Below are positions 15,613 to 23,797 of a stretch of DNA of 29,865 nucleotides, piece after piece. This DNA is from an uncultured Cloacibacillus sp. (lineage in GTDB: Bacteria; Synergistota; Synergistia; Synergistales; Synergistaceae): NCBI GenBank assembly GCA_934511335.1, contig CAKSWL010000002.1, positions 1-29,865 of the forward strand, given 5' to 3'. A program made the position numbers and the translations under genes. The notes below the pieces were generated by a model that worked only from the letters and a program-made list of their open reading frames with translations, had not been told where the DNA came from and did not search any database. Positions within the stretch are counted from its first letter, which is position 1. The number at the start of each line of letters is the position of its first letter.

Positions 15613-16179
15613 TCACGATCCGGATGTTTCTTCCAGTCTCTCATAATCCTTTGAGCTGATCATCGCCGCTTCGGCGGAGTTTGCGATGAGAAGGTCGATC
15701 ACTTCGTCTATACGGTGCGTCATCGCCTTTTTGCAGATTTTTTTCAGCAGCGCGGCGGGGGCGCGTTCGGCTATTTCGCAGCTTGCTTCGCCGGTTTTTG
15801 CGTACCATTTTGCATAGAGTTCTACGAGCCAGCCGGCCTCGGGCGAGATGTCGCGGAAGGCGGCCATGCCCGATTTTTCGTGGGGGACGGTCTCTATTTC
15901 GACGCCGCGCTTGGCGCAGCAGACCATGAAGTCGCGGAAGACTTCGTCCTTTTTCAGCGAAAGGAGGGTCTCGGGGCGGTCGAGGGCGAGGGAGAGGTCG
16001 GAGGCCATGAATTTCTGCGCGAAGTCCCAGATGTCGAGCCGATGGCGGCAGGCCGCGGTGAAGACGGCCTCCAAGTATTCGCGTCGGATCTGTTCAAGCG
16101 TTTTTTTCGCGAGCTCCGCGTGCCGTTTTTTCGTCTCCAGGTCGTATTGGGGATATATTTCAAGGGTTGATTTCAGCAT
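15613..16179 (-). CDS. Unknown 188-residue helical protein, third gene of the AAA+/VirD4-like cassette
   Basis: I do not recognise a family. The protein looks soluble and mostly alpha-helical, with charged N-terminal helices (YDLETKKRHAELAKKTLEQI), a middle segment with CRHRLDIWDFAQKFM, and a basic C-terminal helix region (LLKKICKKAMTHRIDEVIDLL). It has no signal peptide, transmembrane helix or catalytic motif I can name; the two Cys in FMVCCAKRG do not form a metal site with others. The frame is open upstream to 16353 only as a shadow of the previous gene; ATG 16179 overlaps that gene's stop by 7 bases. This overlap implies translational coupling and a shared complex. It might be an adaptor or substrate of the AAA+ protein; that is speculation. 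Confidence 0.
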   Translation of the reverse strand: MLKSTLEIYPQYDLETKKRHAELAKKTLEQIRREYLEAVFTAACRHRLDIWDFAQKFMASDLSLALDRPETLLSLKKDEVFRDFMVCCAKRGVEIETVPHEKSGMAAFRDISPEAGWLVELYAKWYAKTGEASCEIAERAPAALLKKICKKAMTHRIDEVIDLLIANSAEAAMISSKDYERLEETSGS

Positions 16180-17003
16180 GACAGGCCATCCTTTTCCAGA
16201 GCGCCGTCCATTTTGAGGGAGGCGGCGCGTCTTGCCTCCGCGGCGGTGATCTCCTTCGCATATTCTCCGGGCGGCAGGTTTATCTGCGCCGCGGACACTT
16301 CGTAGTGCAGCAGTTCGAGCGAGCGCGCCGGCTCGGATCTTTCGGGGGCGCAAAGGGCGGCGAGCCTGACGGTCTCCGCGACCGCCTCTTTGGTGATGTC
16401 GATTTGCGGATAGCGCACGCGCGCCACGCGCTCTACGATCGCCAGCAGCCTCCGGCGGTCCGGTTCCCTCAGTTCGACGGATTGAAAACGGCGCTCCATC
16501 GCCCGGTCGCGGGCGATATAGAGGCGGAATTCTTCGGAGGTGGTGGAGATGAGCATGCTGATCCCCCCGCTCGTGATGTAGGGTTTCAGGGTGTTGAGCA
16601 GGTTTGAGGGGCCGGAGTTTTCGCTCAGGCGATGGGCCTCGTCGATATAAATGATGATGTTGTAGTATTCGGCCTCGTCCAGGATGTGCTTGAAGCGCAA
16701 GTCTCTCTTTTTACGGTCCTGGTTTATCAGGTCGATGTTGAGCTCGACGACGCGGCGTCCGGCGAGGCGCCGGTAGCGCCCCTCTTCGATGAGCGCGGCG
16801 AGCTTGCGTACCGTCGTCGTCTTGCCGCAGCCTGCGGGGCCGGTGAGCGCGACGTTGTTTTGTTCTTCTGATGCGAGGGCGACCGCGATGCGGTCGAGCG
16901 CCGTGTAATCTTCCAGTATCTGTTCGATGCCGCCGCTTTTGCCGTTGAGTTCTCTGCCGTATTTTGCGCAGAGCGGCGGCAGCTTTCCGATCGTGAGGCT
17001 CAT
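16173..17003 (-). CDS. Stand-alone AAA+ ATPase resembling the first AAA module of ClpA/ClpB
   Basis: A single-module AAA+ ATPase, 276 residues. Motifs in order are Walker A GPAGCGKT (55-62), Walker B IIIYIDEAH (116-124), a sensor-1-like ISTT (152-155) and arginine finger AMERRFQ (169-174). The segment from NLLNTLKPYITSGGISMLI to YIARDRAMERRFQSVELREP closely follows the ClpA/B D1 pattern (NxLKPaLarGel...GATTxdEYrkYiEkDxALERRFQ). It lacks the Clp N-domain, middle domain, second AAA ring and any ClpP-binding loop, so it is not a conventional unfoldase. A short helical lid ends the protein. ATGA overlap (17000-17003) with the upstream gene and a 7-base overlap with the downstream gene place it in one tight operon. 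All catalytic residues look intact, so it is likely the only active motor of the cassette. Confidence 0.
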   Translation of the reverse strand: MSLTIGKLPPLCAKYGRELNGKSGGIEQILEDYTALDRIAVALASEEQNNVALTGPAGCGKTTTVRKLAALIEEGRYRRLAGRRVVELNIDLINQDRKKRDLRFKHILDEAEYYNIIIYIDEAHRLSENSGPSNLLNTLKPYITSGGISMLISTTSEEFRLYIARDRAMERRFQSVELREPDRRRLLAIVERVARVRYPQIDITKEAVAETVRLAALCAPERSEPARSLELLHYEVSAAQINLPPGEYAKEITAAEARRAASLKMDGALEKDGLSC

Positions 17004-18460
17004 AGGCTTTCCCCCTCTTCCAGCAGCGATTCCAGCGTCAGTTTTTCATGCCGTTTAGCGCCCTCTGTGATCCAAAGCTTTGCCGCGCCGCGCGAGGGAC
17101 GCAGTCTGACGCGCCTCCTGAGGGGCGCCGGCCGCGGTTCCTCTTCAAGCGAGGCGTAGCTTACCCTGCCCTCTTTTTCTACCGCGCGGATATCCTCGTT
17201 GAGATCCTCGGGCCTGTATATGACGTCCGCGGCGGCAACGTATGCGCCGAAGGCGCGGCAGAGGCGCTCTTCTTCGCTCGCATGCCAAATCCGCTGCGTG
17301 CTCGAAGAATAGAGAGTCTCCAGCAGCTGTTCGTCTCCCGTTCTGCTTTCGAGAGAGAGGCGCGAAAAGTTGTCGTAGCCGAAGGCGAAGCAGAGGCGGT
17401 CCCAGCTCTGGCGGAATTTATCTAGGTAATTGAGAAGCCCCCATCTGTCGAGTTCGGGTATCAGTATCATGGCGGAGCTTCCCGCGTTCTGCGCCGCAGC
17501 CCCGAGCGCGGCGATCAGAAGCGGCGCGAATCCGCGGTCCGCAGATGCGCTGCCGCTTGAACAGACGAAGAGGGGCCTCCCCTGCGGCGCGCGGAGATAT
17601 TCTTCAAGTTTTAATGTATCGAGGGAGCGGAAGAGCCCCGCGCCGCGCGTCATCAGAGTGATGAGCGCGCGGAAATCCGAGGTGCTTGCGTCGGCCTGCA
17701 TTTTAATGCAGCGCTGGGTGTTGGTGTTGTCCCCGTTGGTGAAGAGCAGGTCGGCAAAGGGCACGGGGGCATCCCGGTCGCCGTTTTTCTGAAATCTGAG
17801 CTCATGCTCGAGGATATACTTAGCAAGCGCGAATTCCCTTGTGATAAAACCGTTCTTTGCCTCAGCCTCTTTGAGGCGGTACTTGACGGGGAGCGCGTCC
17901 GTTTCGCCGCCGATCGTTTTGGTCATCAGCGTTTCGATGAACCGATGCTGACGGCAGAAGATCGGAAAGAGGTTTTTTTCTGACAGGGCTTGCATGACGC
18001 CCCCTTCGTCTCCTCTTTCCGCACAGGCGGCGATGTTGCAGAGGACGTTTTTCGCCGTTTCCAGCATATAGACGAGCATTCTGTCCGTCGAAAGTTTGCC
18101 GAGGTCGTCAAAGAACTTGTCGTTGGCGTCGCGGGATTTTATCTCCTGATAGACGGCCTGCCGCATCGCGTAGGCGATGTTTTCGCTTCCCGCGCCGATG
18201 CTCTCGTTGACGACGAAGGGCTCAATGACGTCGGGGATGAGAGAGCCCTCGCTTGAGAGGTCGGCAAGCAGCGCTTCTCCTTTGAAGCTTTCGTAAAGGC
18301 GTCCCTTGTGATCCAGCACGACGAGCGCGCGGTCTGAAAACGTCTCTGGCCAAGTATCTATGATCCGGCCGATACTGGCGTTTTTTCTCTCGTTGTTTCC
18401 GAGCAGGAGCGTGTCCTCCCCGCATATCAGCTCCGCGCTGAACTTATCGATCTTCACCAT
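17000..18460 (-). CDS. VirD4/TraG-like protein with degenerate nucleotide-binding motifs
   Basis: I see a distant match to type IV coupling proteins (VirD4/TraG). ALVVLDHKGRLYESF (about 45-59) follows the pattern SVVVxDPKGElYelt; a strand-helix region DRGFAPLLIAALGAAAQNAG precedes AMILIPELDRWGLLNYLDKF (about 329-348), which parallels the coupling-protein Walker B and sensor block (LLLDEFxxLG...l...lA). However, where VirD4 has GPTGSGKG this protein has GNNERKNAS (about 21-29), and the Walker B Asp is Pro. It therefore should not bind or hydrolyse ATP. There are no N-terminal transmembrane helices, and the C-terminus is Arg-rich (RRRVRLRPSRG). The frame opens at 18514, but ATG 18460 has GGAG seven bases upstream and is preferred (486 residues). 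It is first in the operon and overlaps the AAA+ gene by ATGA. The fold call is by pattern only; another P-loop-derived fold is possible. Confidence 0.
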   Translation of the reverse strand: MVKIDKFSAELICGEDTLLLGNNERKNASIGRIIDTWPETFSDRALVVLDHKGRLYESFKGEALLADLSSEGSLIPDVIEPFVVNESIGAGSENIAYAMRQAVYQEIKSRDANDKFFDDLGKLSTDRMLVYMLETAKNVLCNIAACAERGDEGGVMQALSEKNLFPIFCRQHRFIETLMTKTIGGETDALPVKYRLKEAEAKNGFITREFALAKYILEHELRFQKNGDRDAPVPFADLLFTNGDNTNTQRCIKMQADASTSDFRALITLMTRGAGLFRSLDTLKLEEYLRAPQGRPLFVCSSGSASADRGFAPLLIAALGAAAQNAGSSAMILIPELDRWGLLNYLDKFRQSWDRLCFAFGYDNFSRLSLESRTGDEQLLETLYSSSTQRIWHASEEERLCRAFGAYVAAADVIYRPEDLNEDIRAVEKEGRVSYASLEEEPRPAPLRRRVRLRPSRGAAKLWITEGAKRHEKLTLESLLEEGESL

Positions 18461-18731
18461 GATGATTCTCCGTCCGCAGTCAAGTGACCTGTATCTGTTC
18501 AAAGCTATTGCCAAAGTGACCAGTAATCGTCCATACTAAGAGTAAAGAATAGCATAGGCCGGCGTTTTTGGAAATGCGCCGCCCGCGGCCCGCTGCGCTA
18601 TGACGCGGGGGCCGGCCGAACCGCCGCGCAAATCAAAAACGCTGATTCGGCTCTCTGCCCTCCAGGGCGGCATAGAACGCCAAGCCGCAGTTGATGATCT
18701 TCGCCCCAGCGAGTCTTTTTTGCGGCGGGGC

Positions 18732-19718
18732 TTATCTATGTGTCTGCCTGTACCAGAAGGCGAGCCCCTGTGCGTTTAATTCAAGATCTACGGACAGCGA
18801 GTCTTCGGCCGTCGCGGCGGGCAGGCGTGAGCCCTCTTCGGCGGCGATCTCCTCGCAGAACGCCGCCAGTCCCGCTTTGATCTTCGCCTTATCGCCTGCG
18901 GCGGCCTCTGTGATCGCGACGTACTTTTTGATTTGGCCGTTCAGCCGTGATGCGTGTTCCCGTGCGCCCCTCACGGCAGGAGAATCTGTTTGGCGGCTCT
19001 GCAAATCTTGCAAAGCGGCGGCCTTGCCTGTCAGCTCTCCGAAGTGGGTGAGGAACACCCGCTCCGGCGCGAGCGCCGCGATCTTTTCCATCGTTGCGGC
19101 CATCGCATCGGGGTCGAACTGCACAGGCGAGGCGGAGGGGAAGGCCCAGCGCCCGTTTTTCCCCGTCATCCAGAGGTAAGAGATGCCGAAGGCGTCTCCT
19201 GCGAAGAGCGATCTAGTGCTCTTTTCAAAAAATATCATGTGGTGCTTGGCGTGTCCCGGAGCGTCGTAACAGGCGAGCGTCATCGCGCCGAGGCGAAATT
19301 CCCGCCCGTCCTCCGGCGCGATGACGCGCTCCTCCGGTACGGGGACGATCTCGCCGTAGAGGCGCTCCGTCTCCGCGTCGCCGTAGACGGCTTTGACTCC
19401 CTCGATGAGCTTCGCGGGCGAGATCAGATGGCGCGCGCCGCGAGGGTGGACGATAAGCCTGGCCCGCGGGAACTCCCGCATGTAGCTGCCCGCGCCGCCC
19501 GCGTGATCAAGATGGACGTGGGTGACGCAGACGTAATCGACCGCTTCGCGCGCCACGCCGAGTTCTGCCAGCGCCGTAAGCAGATGAGGCAGCGAAGCGT
19601 TGTGCGCCGTCTCGACGACGGCGGCGCGCCCCTCGGAGATCAGGACGTAGACCGCGGCCATGCCTTCACGCTCGTAGTGCGCGTCGATGCCGTATATTCC
19701 CTCGCTATAGTCGTACAT
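18732..19718 (-). CDS. Metallo-beta-lactamase-fold hydrolase
   Basis: A zinc-dependent MBL-fold hydrolase, 328 residues. The signature THVHLDHAGG (H67, H69, D71, H72) is complete, followed by the third His in DAPGHAKHHM (about 155), the bridging Asp in LFAGDAFG and the final His in VFLTHFGE. The first half is glyoxalase II-like; the last 90 residues are a helical extension. Family members hydrolyse thioesters, lactones or phosphodiesters; the substrate cannot be read from sequence. The start ATG follows the pepF stop with no gap (TAA then ATG), so it is translated by coupling from the pepF transcript. A link to peptide degradation is possible but unsupported. Confidence 0.
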   Translation of the reverse strand: MYDYSEGIYGIDAHYEREGMAAVYVLISEGRAAVVETAHNASLPHLLTALAELGVAREAVDYVCVTHVHLDHAGGAGSYMREFPRARLIVHPRGARHLISPAKLIEGVKAVYGDAETERLYGEIVPVPEERVIAPEDGREFRLGAMTLACYDAPGHAKHHMIFFEKSTRSLFAGDAFGISYLWMTGKNGRWAFPSASPVQFDPDAMAATMEKIAALAPERVFLTHFGELTGKAAALQDLQSRQTDSPAVRGAREHASRLNGQIKKYVAITEAAAGDKAKIKAGLAAFCEEIAAEEGSRLPAATAEDSLSVDLELNAQGLAFWYRQTHR

Positions 19719-21623
19719 TTAGAGAAGTACCTCCATTTCGTCAAGTGTTTCGATAAACTGTTTCACGACCGCATTGACGGGCTCCGGCGTGCTCATGTCG
19801 ACGCCCGCGCCCTTGAGCAGTTCGATGGGGTAGTCCGAGCCGCCTTTTGTGAGGAAGTTCAGATACCGCTCCGTCGCGGGCGCGCCCTGTTCGAGGATCG
19901 CGCCCGCGAGCGCCGTCGCCGCCGAAAATCCCGTCGCGTACTGATAGACGTAGAAGGGGCTGTAAAAGTGAGGGATGCGCGACCATTCCATTTTGAGCGG
20001 CTCGTCTATGACGACCGCCTCGCCGTAATATTTTCTATTGAGCGCGTACCAGAGCTCTTTGAGCCCCTCTGGCGTAGTGTCTCCGCCGTTTGCCGCGCGG
20101 CGGTGCGCTTCGCGCTCGAAGGAGGCGAACATCGTCTGGCGGTAGACCGTCGTGCGGATGTTTTCCAGGCGGCGGTTCAGCAGGTAGAGGCGGCGCTTTT
20201 TCTTCTCCGTCTCGGACAGCAGCCCTGAGAGGAATAGCACCTCGTTGGTTGTGGATGCCACCTCGGCGGTGAAGATACAGTAGTCGGCGGTCGCGTACGG
20301 CTGGCTGCGGCGCGAGTAGAAGCTGTGCATCGAGTGACCCATCTCGTGGACGAGGGTCATTACGTCGTTGAGGTTGTTGGTGTAGTTCATGAATATATAG
20401 GGGTGTGTCCCATAGGAGCCCCAGGAGTAGGCGCCGCTGCGCTTGCCGCGGTTCGGGAAGACGTCCGCCCAGCCGTCGCCGAGGCCGGCCCGTATCTGCG
20501 TAAGGTATTCCTCTCCGAGCGGCGCGAGATATTTATACATCATCTCCTTCGCCTCGCTCCAGGCGATCTCTTTGAAGGGGTCGGCGACAAGCGGCACATA
20601 GAGGTCGTACATGTGAAGCTCTTTCACCTTCAGAATCTTTTTGCGCAGCTCCATGTAACGGTACATCGGCGCGAGGTTCTCCTCCAGCGTGTCCACGAGG
20701 CTGTCGTAGACGGAGACGGGGATGTTGTTCGCGTCCAGCGCCTCCGCGAGCGGCGACTCATACTTGCGGCACTCGGCGTAGAATTTCGCGGTCTTGAGCA
20801 TACCGTCGAAGGTCGCGCCGAGAGTGTTTTTCATCGCGGCGTACGGCGTGTACAGCGACTCGAAAGCCGCCCTGCGCACCGAGCGTTTCGGCGAGCGCAG
20901 ATAGGAGACGGCGCGTTCCTCGGACATCTCGACCTCGTCGCCCGTCTCGTCTTTTATCGGCGGGAACTCCATGTCGGCGTTCGTCAGCATCGAAAAGGCG
21001 TTGTCCGCCACTCCCGCGAGGTCTCCGGTGCGCGCCAGTATCATCTCCTCCGCCTCGGAGAGGACGTGGGCGCGCTGGCGCAGCAGCTCGCGCAGAAAGA
21101 AGGCATAATCGGCGAGCTCCGGCGCTTTCGTAAACTCTTCCAGCCGTTCCTGCGGCATCTCGAGTATCTCCGGCGTGATATAGCTCGCGCGGGCGGAGAA
21201 CTCCACCGAAAGCGCCGAGACCCGATTCGCGGGCCCCTGGTATTTCGAGTCGGCGGTGTCCTCGTGGCTTTTCATATTGGCGTAGACGAAGAGTTTGCCG
21301 AGCGTGATCGAAAGGTCGTCGCGCAGAGCGAAGAGCTTTGCCATCCGCGCGGGAGATTCGGCGAGCGTGCCCTTGAAAGCCGCGATTTCGGACAGCCGCG
21401 CCTTGAGCGCCGCGAAAGCCTCTTCCCACTTCTCCTGTGAGGGATAAATATCATCCAGCTTCCATTTATAATCGTCCGGCATGGCGGCGCGTTCCGGCAG
21501 GAGCGCGCCGCGTCCCAGCTCCAGCTCTCTGCGCGCCGCCCCCTGTTCGCTTTGGCGAACCTTAGAAATTTCCTTGGGGGGCAAGCCTGCGGATGCGTCT
21601 GCCGCTCTTTTTCCTATCGACAT
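19719..21623 (-). CDS. pepF: Oligoendopeptidase F (M3B metallopeptidase)
   Basis: A cytoplasmic zinc oligopeptidase degrading peptides of roughly 7-17 residues, in line with an amino-acid-fermenting lifestyle. The zinc motif HEMGHSMHS begins at about residue 426, with the downstream Glu ligand in EVASTTNEVLF about 28 residues later. The PepF N-terminal region (DDYKWKLDDIYPSQEKWEEAF) and C-terminal FYVYQYATGFSAATALA are typical. The distal ATG 21623 has GGAGG well placed, whereas the internal ATG (MPDDYKW) has none, so the protein carries an extra hydrophilic N-terminal extension of about 47 residues (ends GALLPERAA). Total length is 634, slightly over the usual 600. It is first in an operon with the MBL hydrolase and diverges from the PatB-type gene. 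Confidence 0.
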   Translation of the reverse strand: MSIGKRAADASAGLPPKEISKVRQSEQGAARRELELGRGALLPERAAMPDDYKWKLDDIYPSQEKWEEAFAALKARLSEIAAFKGTLAESPARMAKLFALRDDLSITLGKLFVYANMKSHEDTADSKYQGPANRVSALSVEFSARASYITPEILEMPQERLEEFTKAPELADYAFFLRELLRQRAHVLSEAEEMILARTGDLAGVADNAFSMLTNADMEFPPIKDETGDEVEMSEERAVSYLRSPKRSVRRAAFESLYTPYAAMKNTLGATFDGMLKTAKFYAECRKYESPLAEALDANNIPVSVYDSLVDTLEENLAPMYRYMELRKKILKVKELHMYDLYVPLVADPFKEIAWSEAKEMMYKYLAPLGEEYLTQIRAGLGDGWADVFPNRGKRSGAYSWGSYGTHPYIFMNYTNNLNDVMTLVHEMGHSMHSFYSRRSQPYATADYCIFTAEVASTTNEVLFLSGLLSETEKKKRRLYLLNRRLENIRTTVYRQTMFASFEREAHRRAANGGDTTPEGLKELWYALNRKYYGEAVVIDEPLKMEWSRIPHFYSPFYVYQYATGFSAATALAGAILEQGAPATERYLNFLTKGGSDYPIELLKGAGVDMSTPEPVNAVVKQFIETLDEMEVLL

Positions 21624-21761
21624 TGTTTTTCCTCCAGTTTCAGACGTAATTATCTTTGCCAGTTTTCCTATTCTACCTCAATTCGTGCTTGCATATACAG
21701 ATGATAAAGCGGAAAATATAGATGAAAATCCGGCGTAAAGCCGTGATAACTGGAGACTGCG

Positions 21762-22943
21762 ATGAAATACGATTTTAATAAATATATGGACAGAAGGGGT
21801 ACCGACTGCGAGAAGTGGGATGGCATGAAGGATGATTTCGGCCGTGACGACCTGCTCGCCATGTGGGTCGCCGATATGGACTTTCCCGCACCGCCGGAGG
21901 TGCTTGAAGCGATACACAAAAAGGTAGACGGCGGGGCGCTCGGTTATCCGATGATCACAGATTCGCTGCGCGACGTGATCCGCGCCTGGGAAAAAGAGCA
22001 CTACGGCTGGGAATTCGGCCGCGAGGCGATAAGCTGGGCCCCGGGAGTCGTCGCGGGCCTCTCCTTCGCGGTGATGGGGCTGACGAAGCCCGGCGACCAG
22101 ATAATAATCCAGACGCCGGTCTACATGCCTTTCTACCGGACCGTCCGCGAGGCGGGGCGCATCATCGTCAGGAACCCGCTCATCTATGAAAACGGCCGCT
22201 ACACGATGAACTTCGATGAGCTTGAACGGCTCGTTTCACCGACCTGCCGCACGCTGATCCTCTGCAGCCCGCACAACCCGGTGGCGCGCGTTTGGAGTCG
22301 TGAGGAGCTGGAACGGCTCGCCGATATCGCGGTGCGCAAAAATATGATCATCATCGCCGACGAGATACACCAGGACCTCGTCTTCAGCGACGCGAAACAC
22401 ATTTGCATCGGTTCGCTGCCGGGTATGGCGGAGCGCACCGTCACCTTCATCGCTCCGAGCAAGACCTTCAACATCGCGGGAATGAAGGCCTCCGTTGCGA
22501 TAATCCCAGACGATTTTCTGCGCGGCATCTACATCTCCGTCATTGAGAGATTCCACCTCAACTCGCTGAACATTCTCGGCATCGCGGCGATGGAGGCCGC
22601 CTACGGCAAATGCGGCGAGTGGCACAAAGCCCTGATGGCCCACCTCGAGGGCAACCGCGACTACATGGAGGCCTTTGTCAAAGAGCGGCTGCCGAAGGCG
22701 CATATGGACCATCCAGAGGGCACATATATCTTCTGGATCGACTTCCGCGGCTACGGCTTCAACAACGAGACGCTGACGGACTTCCTCGTCAACGAGGCGA
22801 AGGTGGCGCTCGACCCAGGCGCGTGGTTCGGCGTCGAGGGCGAAGGTTTCGCGCGGCTCAACATCGGCACGACGCGCGCCATGCTTAAAGAGGGGCTGGA
22901 GCGTATCGCCGACGCGCTGGATAAAAGAGAAAACAAAAAATAG
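21762..22943 (+). CDS. PatB/MalY-type PLP-dependent C-S lyase / aminotransferase
   Basis: A fold-type I PLP enzyme of the MalY/PatB subgroup, which cleaves cystathionine or cysteine to pyruvate, ammonia and a thiol. Subgroup features are the N-terminal FNKYMDRRGTDCEKWD (compare FDxxxdRxgtxsxKWD), LLAMWVADMDFPAPPEV, APGVVAGLSFAV, CSPHNPVARVW for PLP ring contact, DEIHQDLVF and the Schiff-base lysine in APSKTFNIAG at about residue 234. Length (393) is standard. GGAG precedes ATG 21762. It is 21 bases upstream of the fumarylacetoacetate hydrolase-family gene, with which it likely forms an operon. Confidence 0.
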   Translation: MKYDFNKYMDRRGTDCEKWDGMKDDFGRDDLLAMWVADMDFPAPPEVLEAIHKKVDGGALGYPMITDSLRDVIRAWEKEHYGWEFGREAISWAPGVVAGLSFAVMGLTKPGDQIIIQTPVYMPFYRTVREAGRIIVRNPLIYENGRYTMNFDELERLVSPTCRTLILCSPHNPVARVWSREELERLADIAVRKNMIIIADEIHQDLVFSDAKHICIGSLPGMAERTVTFIAPSKTFNIAGMKASVAIIPDDFLRGIYISVIERFHLNSLNILGIAAMEAAYGKCGEWHKALMAHLEGNRDYMEAFVKERLPKAHMDHPEGTYIFWIDFRGYGFNNETLTDFLVNEAKVALDPGAWFGVEGEGFARLNIGTTRAMLKEGLERIADALDKRENKK

Positions 22944-22964
22944 AAAGATAAAGGGGAAATTATT

Positions 22965-23747
22965 GTGGCGAAGAAAGAGGCTCCAGTACGCTACTGCCGC
23001 TTCATGGTCGACGGGCGCTCGTACAGCGGACAGATACGCGGCAGCTCGGTAGATATCGTAGAGGGAGATCCCTTCTCGGGGATCATCTCTCATATCCGCC
23101 TGAGTTATCCTGTGGAGCGCGTGAAATTCCTGCCCCCGTTCGCGCCGAAAAAGCTCTGGTGCATCGGACGCAACTATGTGGGACATGTGAAGGAACTGGA
23201 TCATGACGTCCCCGAGGAGCCGATGGTCTTCCTCAAAGCGACCTCCGCCGTCATCGGGGCGAACGACTTCATCCGCATCCCCGCCTGGGCCGGGACCATC
23301 CACTATGAGGGCGAGCTCGCCGTCGTCATCGGCAAGGCCGGAAAGAATATCAGCGAAGAAGAGGCCTACGACCACGTCCTTGGCTACACGATCATGAACG
23401 ACGTCACGGCGCGCGCGCTGCAAAACAAAGACGGCCAGTGGACGCGCGCCAAAAGCTTCGACACCTTTGCTCCCTTAGGCCCCGCGCTGCTGCTGACGAA
23501 GGAGCTGCCGAAAGATACGCGGGTCGTGACCCGCCTTAACGGCAAAGTGGTGCAGGACGGCGCTATAGAACAGATGATATTCCCCATCCCGCGCCTCATC
23601 GCGCACATCAGCCGCTTCGCAGCGCTCGAAGAGGGCGACGTCATCTCCACCGGCACGCCGCAGGGCGTCGGGGAAATCAAGGCCGGAGACCTCATAGAGG
23701 TCGAGATCGAACCGATAGGGACGCTGAAAAACATCTGCGCGGAATGA
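22965..23747 (+). CDS. Fumarylacetoacetate hydrolase (FAH)-family protein
   Basis: A FAH-fold enzyme, 260 residues, a family covering C-C bond hydrolases, decarboxylases and oxaloacetate tautomerase/decarboxylase-like proteins. The divalent-metal ligands are E115 and E117 in HYEGELAVVIG and D146 in GYTIMNDVTAR; the basic/active segment WTRAKSFDTFAPLGP and the C-terminal STGTPQGVGEI loop are intact. An N-terminal 60-residue lead-in precedes LWCIGRNYVGHVKEL, as in YcgM-type proteins. The start is a GTG (22965) after AAGGGGAAA. The substrate is probably a 2-keto or acylpyruvate acid produced in amino-acid breakdown; this is inference from family and the neighbouring PatB-type lyase, which yields pyruvate. 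Confidence 0.
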   Translation: MAKKEAPVRYCRFMVDGRSYSGQIRGSSVDIVEGDPFSGIISHIRLSYPVERVKFLPPFAPKKLWCIGRNYVGHVKELDHDVPEEPMVFLKATSAVIGANDFIRIPAWAGTIHYEGELAVVIGKAGKNISEEEAYDHVLGYTIMNDVTARALQNKDGQWTRAKSFDTFAPLGPALLLTKELPKDTRVVTRLNGKVVQDGAIEQMIFPIPRLIAHISRFAALEEGDVISTGTPQGVGEIKAGDLIEVEIEPIGTLKNICAE

Positions 23748-23765
23748 CGCCTCAAGGACTTTAAA

Positions 23766-23791
23766 GGCGGCGGACCGTTAGAGCCGCCGCC
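23766..23791. terminator. Terminator between the FAH-family gene and the GntR regulator
   Basis: Stem GGCGGCGG (23766-23773) with CCGCCGCC (23784-23791), ten-base loop. On the minus strand it is followed by TTTAAAG. The U-tract is short on both sides, so efficiency is uncertain. Confidence 0.
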
Positions 23792-23797
23792 TCTTCG

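Noticed and set aside
18461..18731. Gap between the cassette and the MBL gene examined for RNA genes
   Set aside because: GC-rich short hairpins only; no tRNA cloverleaf, no clear promoter hexamers and no U-tract terminator.
18954..20228. 424-codon plus-strand frame opposite the MBL and pepF genes
   Set aside because: It spans the junction of two well-supported genes on the other strand and has biased Arg/Val composition.
20325..21440. 371-codon plus-strand frame opposite pepF
   Set aside because: pepF has its zinc motif and full-length family match; this frame has none.
22236..23423. 395-codon minus-strand frame across the PatB-type and FAH-family genes
   Set aside because: It crosses two real genes on the opposite strand, including the space between them, and has no family features.
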